DNA of 43,269 nucleotides from positions 1 to 43,269 of IMG/VR virus record IMGVR_UViG_3300025102_000072, one strand, 5' to 3'. The notes below the pieces were generated by a model, which saw nothing but the letters and a program-made list of their open reading frames with translations, was not told the origin of the DNA and did not search any database. Shown in pieces: positions 38,905 through 43,269 of this stretch; within the stretch, counting starts at the first letter, position 1, and each line of letters starts with the position of its first letter. The stretch is from a virus. The position numbers were made by a program, and so were the translations under genes.

Positions 38905-39547
38905 TGTCTTGGGTACTCAGTTGTTGAATATTAAATGTTCTTGAACCTCCGGTATGGTCTAACCAAAAATATCCGCCTGCTGATGCTGTGGCTCCTGTAC
39001 CTGTATAAGTAATTGTATTGTCAGAACCATCTATGTCCATGTAGTTGGTTGCTCCATCAATATTAATATTTGATGTCACTGTGTTGTTAGAACCTTGAAT
39101 AATCCAATCTAAATTTAGATTTGTAGCTAACGCGCTTGTACCTTGATTTAAAGTAAACGTGTTTCCACTGCCTGTGACATCTACATTTTGGTCTGAGCCA
39201 TCAGAACTATAAGTATTACTAGGGTCAACTTGAATAGTAAAACTATTTGTTCCACCATCAAACTCATAAAACCCTGTGAAATTGTCTGCCCAAATATCAC
39301 CTAAAAATTTATTAGTTGCACCAATCATATTAATATCTAGTGTCATACTATTTCCGTCTAAATCAAAAGCATTAACACTGCCAGCAGTTGAGTTTAACCC
39401 ACCAATAATATTAGATATACCTAGTTGCTCTAGGTCTATATTTGCACCAGTACCAGACTGGTCTACATATATTTCGTTATCAGCCGCGTACATTGTCGAT
39501 GCAGTCAGCATCACAATCAGGCTCATCAATTTTAGTTTCTTCATCAT
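38813..39547 (-). CDS. Curlin-like secreted repeat protein
   Basis: A 244-residue secreted protein (signal peptide 1-21, cleavage near MYAAD). The mature part consists of repeated strand motifs rich in Asn, Gly, Ser, Thr, Ile and Gln (IYVDQSGTGANIDLEQLG, NMIGATNKFLG, VTGSGNTFTLNQG, IIQGSNNTVTSNINIDG), the amyloid-type spacing of CsgA/CsgB curlin repeats. It ends with C232 and C244, perhaps a disulfide. AAGGAG nine bases upstream and in the end of csgG chooses the start. Immediately after csgG, it is the likely cargo of the CsgG/CsgF pore; the repeats are not identical to E. coli curli, so fibre formation is inferred. Confidence 0.7.
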   Translation of the reverse strand: MMKKLKLMSLIVMLTASTMYAADNEIYVDQSGTGANIDLEQLGISNIIGGLNSTAGSVNAFDLDGNSMTLDINMIGATNKFLGDIWADNFTGFYEFDGGTNSFTIQVDPSNTYSSDGSDQNVDVTGSGNTFTLNQGTSALATNLNLDWIIQGSNNTVTSNINIDGATNYMDIDGSDNTITYTGTGATASAGGYFWLDHTGGSRTFNIQQLSTQDNDWLKIISISGTSASTVCVIQNDQGTSTGC

Positions 39548-40385
39548 TTAATTCTACTCCTTGGTTATTATTTTGTAAAATCCAGAAACCCTTTTCATAA
39601 CCATCATTTACGATTTCTAGCACACCTCCTTCTATAGCTTTCATTAAAGCTATGGTTGATGACTCATTTCTTGCGTTACCCATTTCTACTTCCACTAGCT
39701 CGGTTCCAGCCTCAATAAACTTAAATATGTCCTCAGATTTGCCGTAACTAAATATGGTCTTTTGACTTAATACTTCTAGTAAAACCTCGCCTGTAGCAAC
39801 AGAAACCATACGTAAACTTACAGTTATGTTGTCTTCTCTGTATTGAACACTTTTACCAACACCTAAATACCTAGCACCAGAACCACCACTTTCTAAGTTA
39901 GATTCATAAGAAATAACAGCTCCCTCAATTAAAATGCCAGCAAATAAAAGCGGTCTAAGAGCTTTGTTTTTTTCTTCTTCGTCTGTTGATTGTTCTCTAG
40001 CACTACGTATTAGCTGTCTTTCCTTGGTTAGGTTGTCTAGTCCTACTCGTTCAACTACCCTAAAAAATTGACCATTACCAGCGTGTTTCAAAGCTCTAAT
40101 AAGTAAAGCGTTTGGTTGTTGTGTTATAGCTGTACTAAATAAAGCAAATTCGCTGTTGCTTTTTCTTTGTCCTGTTTGGTCTGTAAAGGACGCAGGATAG
40201 ACAGCAACTACAGGACTTATTTTTGGTATAGGCACATTTTTAAGCTCTGTAGATTGTAAGTCTTGAATATTTACAACATTATAAGCAGAAAACCTATGCT
40301 CATAAGTGTCTTCAAGTTGGTCAAATGTAGAACAACTAGAAAGTAAAAGTACCAATAGGTATAGTAATTTCGGTAACTGTGCCAT
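39480..40385 (-). CDS. csgG: CsgG, curli secretion pore lipoprotein
   Basis: A 301-residue CsgG homologue. A signal peptide with lipobox LLSSC makes C18 the lipidated residue. The core aligns closely with E. coli CsgG: AVYPASFTDQTGQ (61-73), FSTAITQQPNALLIRALK (83-100), RVVERVGLDNLTKERQLIR (109-127), ILIEGAVISYESNLESGGSG (151-170), ARYLGVGKSVQY (171-182), LRMVSVATGEVL (191-202) and ALMKAIEGGVLEIVNDGYEKGFW (246-268). CsgG is a nine-subunit outer-membrane channel that exports curli subunits. A C-terminal acidic tail has two Cys (C291, C295). It overlaps csgF (50 bases) and the curlin-like gene. Confidence 0.93.
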   Translation of the reverse strand: MAQLPKLLYLLVLLLSSCSTFDQLEDTYEHRFSAYNVVNIQDLQSTELKNVPIPKISPVVAVYPASFTDQTGQRKSNSEFALFSTAITQQPNALLIRALKHAGNGQFFRVVERVGLDNLTKERQLIRSAREQSTDEEEKNKALRPLLFAGILIEGAVISYESNLESGGSGARYLGVGKSVQYREDNITVSLRMVSVATGEVLLEVLSQKTIFSYGKSEDIFKFIEAGTELVEVEMGNARNESSTIALMKAIEGGVLEIVNDGYEKGFWILQNNNQGVELNDEETKIDEPDCDADCIDNVRG

Positions 40386-40848
40386 CTGCTTCGGTTATTT
40401 TTAGGGTTAGTGTCACACCGTCGCTTGTGTACTCTATTGTATTACCTTCTAAAGTGATGGTGCCAGAGCTTTGTGGTGTTTCACCAAAAAGATTATTAAC
40501 TAACTGTCTTGATAGCTCTGCATATACTCTTGATTCAAGGTTACGCATAAATCTTGCAAGTGTAGAGTTTTCTTTTTCTCTTTCTATCTCATCTTGTAAG
40601 GCTTTTATTTCTTCTTTAAGTGTAAGTTTACGAGTGTATTGTTGGTTTTCTATTGTAAGATAATGACTTGATGTTCCTATGCCATTAAAACTAGGAGACT
40701 TGAATTTATGTACTATTTGGTCAGCTGCTAAATTCATTCCAATTACAGTTAAAAACATGATAACTCCAATAAGAAACAGCCATGTTGCTATTTTAGTTTT
40801 TACTATTTCTTCTTGGATTTTTTCTTGTTTTGTCATTCTCTTTTTCAT
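40336..40848 (-). CDS. csgF: CsgF-like curli assembly factor
   Basis: A 170-residue protein homologous to CsgF. Residues 47-56 (HKFKSPSFNG) match the N-terminal CsgG-plugging peptide of mature E. coli CsgF (FRNPNFGG); ELSRQLVNNLFGETPQSSG (111-129) and TLTLKITEADGTVTEITIPI (146-165) match its C-terminal helix and strands. In place of an ordinary signal peptide there is a charged ~20-residue leader and a hydrophobic segment (21-40), with a possible signal cleavage near LAAD. A helix with heptads (about 75-95) is extra. CsgF caps CsgG and helps place curli subunits. It precedes csgG and overlaps it. An internal ATG at 40836 is an alternative start. Confidence 0.85.
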   Translation of the reverse strand: MKKRMTKQEKIQEEIVKTKIATWLFLIGVIMFLTVIGMNLAADQIVHKFKSPSFNGIGTSSHYLTIENQQYTRKLTLKEEIKALQDEIEREKENSTLARFMRNLESRVYAELSRQLVNNLFGETPQSSGTITLEGNTIEYTSDGVTLTLKITEADGTVTEITIPIGTFTF

Positions 40849-41068
40849 TTAACTCTAATACAGTGTTAACTTTCTGTTGTAATCGTATCATATCTTGGTC
40901 TAACAGGCGAAGTTGGTCAGTGAGTCTTATAATTGTTTTTTGCATTTCACTTACAGCAGGTTCTACTGTTTTAGTTACTGTCACCCAAACATAATAAACA
41001 AAATATCCCAAGCCAATTACCATAACAGTAGCAAAACCAAACTTTTCAATTAACGCCACTACATCCAT
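40793..41068 (-). CDS. Single-pass coiled-coil membrane protein (holin-like, paralogue 2)
   Basis: A 91-residue protein. It starts MDVVALIEKFGFATVMVIGL, has one membrane helix (about 12-33) and a cytoplasmic or periplasmic coiled coil (about 36-75) with a basic C-terminal tail (KTRKNPRRNSKN). It is a paralogue of the protein just upstream (MDAFDLIEKVGLP). The architecture resembles BhlA-type small holins and phage XhlA-like proteins. TAATG couples it to the previous gene, and its end overlaps csgF. Confidence 0.55.
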   Translation of the reverse strand: MDVVALIEKFGFATVMVIGLGYFVYYVWVTVTKTVEPAVSEMQKTIIRLTDQLRLLDQDMIRLQQKVNTVLELNEKENDKTRKNPRRNSKN

Positions 41069-41361
41069 TAGTCTCTTCTAGCGTCTATTTTTCCATCTTC
41101 TACAAAGTTTTCTGCTCTCGCAATTCTATCTAAGTCAGGTGCTAAATTTAAAGCACTAGAAACACTTGTATCAATACGTATCATATCGTTATTCATTATT
41201 GATGCTCTGGTAATAAGCATCTTAGCTATTCCTTCTACTGTTTTGATTTTGTTGACTAGACCAGTCATCATTTGTTTCATAATCAGGAATATAAAATATC
41301 CCATAATTAAACCGCTTGCTATTGGCAATCCGACCTTTTCAATAAGGTCAAAAGCGTCCAT
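41068..41361 (-). CDS. Single-pass coiled-coil membrane protein (holin-like, paralogue 1)
   Basis: A 97-residue protein with an N-terminal helix, one membrane segment (about 11-28, SGLIMGYFIFLIM), and a long polar helix. It shares the start (MDxxxLIEKxG) and the layout with the next gene, so the two are probably tandem duplicates. Candidates for holin or antiholin with the neighbouring small membrane proteins. Confidence 0.55.
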   Translation of the reverse strand: MDAFDLIEKVGLPIASGLIMGYFIFLIMKQMMTGLVNKIKTVEGIAKMLITRASIMNNDMIRIDTSVSSALNLAPDLDRIARAENFVEDGKIDARRD

Positions 41362-41747
41362 TAGTTATCTTCGCCTTTAAATCCTTTTGATGAATTTGTT
41401 GTACCTGCATATAAACCAAACCAAGCAGCGCCAGCACCTACGACTATTGATATAAGTCCTGATTGTTCAAAACTTGGCTCTGGTAAGGCCATAAACCATA
41501 TTGTGCATTTGTAAAGAAGAACTATGTAAACAGTTAAAAACATTCTTGGAAATATTCTCCAGGAATCTACTGCTTTTGCTAAGTGAATCCATCTTTGGTG
41601 AGGATTAACTTTGTCATCTGCTTCTAAATCTCTAATTTTATCTTTGAGTTCTGATATTTCTTGAATCATAGCCATAAACTTATTTAAGTCCATTTCTACT
41701 TCATTTCTATCCATGTCGCCACCAAATCTGCCGCTACTATCGTTCAT
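41361..41747 (-). CDS. Putative holin, two membrane helices
   Basis: A 128-residue protein with an N-terminal polar helix (about 14-48), RWIHLAKAVDSWRIFPRMFL, then two membrane helices (about 68-90 and 97-115, with SIVVGAGAAWFGLYAGT). I recall this family in marine phages annotated as holin or membrane protein. It could form the cytoplasmic-membrane hole for the lysozyme. It is TAATG-coupled to its neighbours. Confidence 0.6.
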   Translation of the reverse strand: MNDSSGRFGGDMDRNEVEMDLNKFMAMIQEISELKDKIRDLEADDKVNPHQRWIHLAKAVDSWRIFPRMFLTVYIVLLYKCTIWFMALPEPSFEQSGLISIVVGAGAAWFGLYAGTTNSSKGFKGEDN

Positions 41748-41929
41748 TATATAAATCTCGCTAAAACTATACTAGCCACTATAAAAGGATAAACGGCCCA
41801 AAGCATATTTTCTAGTTTGTCAAATCTTTTTGAGCCATCCTCAAGACGCTTATCTATACTTCTGTATAAAGCTCTGCACTCTCTTTCGTGAGCTTCTATT
41901 TTGTTTAAAGCGTCTTTTACTGTAGCCAT
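41747..41929 (-). CDS. XhlA-like small membrane protein
   Basis: A 60-residue protein with an N-terminal amphipathic helix (ALNKIEAHERECRALYRSID) and a C-terminal membrane helix (LWAVYPFIVASIVLARFI). This order is typical of XhlA/hemolysin-like proteins of phage lysis cassettes. It precedes the putative holin and overlaps the previous gene (TAATG). Confidence 0.6.
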   Translation of the reverse strand: MATVKDALNKIEAHERECRALYRSIDKRLEDGSKRFDKLENMLWAVYPFIVASIVLARFI

Positions 41930-42084
41930 TATTTATCGTTTTTTACTCTTTTGGTTGTGTAAGCTTCATTAACATCTGGTGTTGATTTGTCATCTGCAAC
42001 ATAATGCCCTTTTTTATTTCTAGCTCTTACTTCAACTCTTTTTGTTCCAGTAACTTTGTCCCAAATATTACTTAACCAGCTCAC
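41929..42084 (-). CDS. Conserved 51-residue phage protein, GTG start
   Basis: A 51-residue protein that starts with GTG overlapping the upstream TGA (GTGA). It begins MSWLSNIWDKVTGTKRVEVR and contains YVADDKSTPDVNEAYTT, a motif I recall from short proteins of marine phages. AAGGAT lies upstream. Polar and basic, without membrane helix. Together with the next gene upstream it fills the stretch 41930-42238. Confidence 0.6.
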   Translation of the reverse strand: MSWLSNIWDKVTGTKRVEVRARNKKGHYVADDKSTPDVNEAYTTKRVKNDK

Positions 42085-42242
42085 GATTTATCCTTAGCTT
42101 TTCCTATATTCAAAGCTAACATATCAATAAATTTGTATAATTTACCAATCCAAACGTCGTCCTTTGGCGTTGGTGTACTAGCAGCTACTAAACTGCTTAT
42201 TGTAACAATGGCTGTTACCCACATAATTATTTCTACAATCAT
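42081..42242 (-). CDS. Small membrane protein of the lysis-proximal cluster
   Basis: A 53-residue protein: membrane helix (about 3-21, EIIMWVTAIVTISSLVAAS), then TPTPKDDVWIGKLYKFIDML and a polar end. It is preceded by GGAGG and overlaps the upstream TGA (ATGA). I recall similar short proteins in marine phages. Could be a holin-family regulator; function unknown. Confidence 0.6.
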   Translation of the reverse strand: MIVEIIMWVTAIVTISSLVAASTPTPKDDVWIGKLYKFIDMLALNIGKAKDKS

Positions 42243-42454
42243 TTTTCATCCTCCTTTGGATTATTGCTGGCACTATTTTGCAAACTATTAGCCAGTGTTT
42301 GTTCATAAGTTCGCAAACTTGGTACAAGTTCTTCAATTTCAAATTGATGTGCTTGTATTTTTTTTGTCAAGCTGTTGATATGAGCTTGCATATTCTGCTG
42401 TTCAATCGTTAATTCAATTTCTACAGGCTTTGTTTTTTTATTTTTCGTCGCCAT
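42239..42454 (-). CDS. Small helical protein
   Basis: A 71-residue Gln/Glu/Lys-rich helical protein (IEQQNMQAHINSLTKKIQAH), with a basic start and an acidic end. GAGG lies upstream. It links the oxygenase-like gene and the small membrane proteins by short overlaps. No family recognised. Confidence 0.55.
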   Translation of the reverse strand: MATKNKKTKPVEIELTIEQQNMQAHINSLTKKIQAHQFEIEELVPSLRTYEQTLANSLQNSASNNPKEDEK

Positions 42455-43162
42455 TTAATTTACCTCGCTACTAGCATTTTCATTTATTATATCAAAACAA
42501 TTAAGGTTTGACGCTATGGTTCGTCTTTCTCCTTCACCTTTGAAGGGATAGACCATGTGTTGTAACCAAGAAGGGAAAATTAATAACTTTCCTACTTCTG
42601 GGGTCATAACAAATGATTGAGCTGGTTTTAATCTTTCACCGTCTATAACTGATACTTGTCCGTATTGAAAAGCTATACAGCCGTCTGAGTGTCCGCTTTC
42701 ATTATATAAAGAATAAGTTGGTGATTGAGCATTAACATTACCTATTTGTGGTGGTACTTTAGTCCAGGCTGTAGTTGATATGCCCATAAGTGTTTTAGTG
42801 CCGTGGTCATGTATTGGGTTGTAATCACCATCGTAACTATGCACTGACCAGGTTTCGTCTATCTGGACTTGTTTATTACCTTTAATACTATTACCCGAAG
42901 CAGCAAAATGATTAATATACTCAGCACCAAGGTTACAGATAAAATTATTATACTCAACCATTCTTTTATCATTGTGGTCTAAAAGTAATTGTTCTCCTTT
43001 ATCTATTTGTCCTACTAAAGTATTAGCTAATGATTGTTTGTTTTTATCATGCCTATACTCATCCATATAATCATTAACATCATCAATCATATCTTGTGGC
43101 ATTTGTGTTTCTAACACATATACCGCAGGCATAGTATGAATCTGAAACTCGCCTTGAGTCAT
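42455..43162 (-). CDS. 2OG-Fe(II) oxygenase-like protein (paralogue 2)
   Basis: A 235-residue protein closely related to the one at 3851-4573. It shares WSVHSY-x-GDYNPIHDH (105-120; H118, D119, H120), TKVPPQI, PEVGKLL-x-FPSW (188-199), QHMVYPFKGEGERRT (201-215; H202, R213, R214) and NLNC (219-222). Same class of 2-oxoglutarate-dependent enzyme; substrate unknown. It is upstream of the lysis/envelope block and cotranscribed with it. Confidence 0.75.
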   Translation of the reverse strand: MTQGEFQIHTMPAVYVLETQMPQDMIDDVNDYMDEYRHDKNKQSLANTLVGQIDKGEQLLLDHNDKRMVEYNNFICNLGAEYINHFAASGNSIKGNKQVQIDETWSVHSYDGDYNPIHDHGTKTLMGISTTAWTKVPPQIGNVNAQSPTYSLYNESGHSDGCIAFQYGQVSVIDGERLKPAQSFVMTPEVGKLLIFPSWLQHMVYPFKGEGERRTIASNLNCFDIINENASSEVN

Positions 43163-43164
43163 AC

Positions 43165-43269
43165 TTAACTAGGTACGTTAAATGCTTGGTCTGGTGTGCT
43201 TTGTACAGGTGGGTTAGTTATAACGCTATCTACTTGACTAGCAAATACTGCATCCCATTGTGATACAGG
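43165..43269 (-). CDS. C-terminal end of a gene entering from the right edge
   Basis: An open frame continues from the right edge for 34 residues (ends SDxV-like Pro/Val-rich VITNPPVQSTPDQAFNVPS) and stops at 43165-43167, three bases before the oxygenase-like start. It is in the same direction as the late genes and probably belongs to a virion gene lying outside. Too short to identify. Confidence 0.5.
   Translation of the reverse strand, partial: PVSQWDAVFASQVDSVITNPPVQSTPDQAFNVPS

Noticed and set aside
1-43269. Integrated prophage with host flanks
   Set aside because: No integrase, excisionase, attachment repeats or housekeeping genes at the edges; both edges are within phage-like genes.

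Overview
The window is almost entirely the genome of a tailed double-stranded DNA phage of a Gram-negative, probably marine, bacterium. It is AT-rich and gene-dense, with genes joined by ATGA, TAATG or GTGA overlaps, and I see no host-like flank, integrase, tRNA, CRISPR array or insertion sequence. A P22-type portal, a large terminase, an SU10-type adaptor, a beta-propeller-like tail/DNA-stabilisation protein, several very large internal-protein candidates, and the absence of a sheath or tape-measure gene suggest a short-tailed (podovirus-like) virion. Many of the small families resemble those of uncultured marine phages. Host lineage cannot be read from the sequence; a Gram-negative host follows from the spanin pair and the outer-membrane lipoprotein CsgG.

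Layout. (1) 1-5.3 kb, replication: a Toprim-VirE primase-helicase (minus strand) sits next to an AT-rich stretch with iteron-like repeats. Diverging from it is a plus-strand operon of an SSB-like protein, a structured RNA element, a DUF6378 protein, a 2OG-Fe(II) oxygenase-like protein and a PD-(D/E)XK exonuclease. (2) 5.3-7.9 kb: a minus-strand operon of five small proteins behind its own promoter, a second 2OG oxygenase, and a ribbon-helix-helix regulator next to an inverted repeat. (3) 7.9-26.2 kb, minus strand: large internal virion protein candidates, tail/connector proteins, a cluster of very basic small proteins, a HAD nucleotidase and a hypothetical gene behind a promoter that matches the one at 6.6 kb. 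(4) 26.3-34.4 kb, minus strand: TerL, portal, an AT-hook protein, a GroES-like co-chaperonin, scaffold, decoration-like protein and major capsid, ending in a rho-independent terminator. (5) 34.4-43.2 kb, minus strand: lysozyme, staphylococcal-type nuclease, overlapping spanins, several small membrane proteins (holin candidates) and a third 2OG-like protein.

The most unusual content is inside region 5. Between the holin-like genes and the spanins, transcribed in this order, are a CsgF homologue, a CsgG homologue (curli secretion pore), a secreted curlin-like repeat protein, a secreted FecR-domain protein that itself ends in curlin-like repeats, and a membrane CHASE2-class III adenylate cyclase with intact catalytic residues. 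Together they look like a complete phage-borne curli-type secretion, fibre and second-messenger module embedded in the lysis region. I recall CsgG/CsgF being reported in a few marine phages of streamlined bacteria (unverified), but not this five-gene arrangement.

Possible working scheme (inference): promoters at about 6.6 and 26.3 kb and an upstream late promoter outside the window drive minus-strand blocks; the late block makes capsid, packaging, lysis and envelope proteins from one long, translationally coupled transcript that ends after the capsid gene. No DNA polymerase, RNA polymerase or recognisable small terminase gene is present, so replication would lean on host polymerases, and the window may not be the entire genome.
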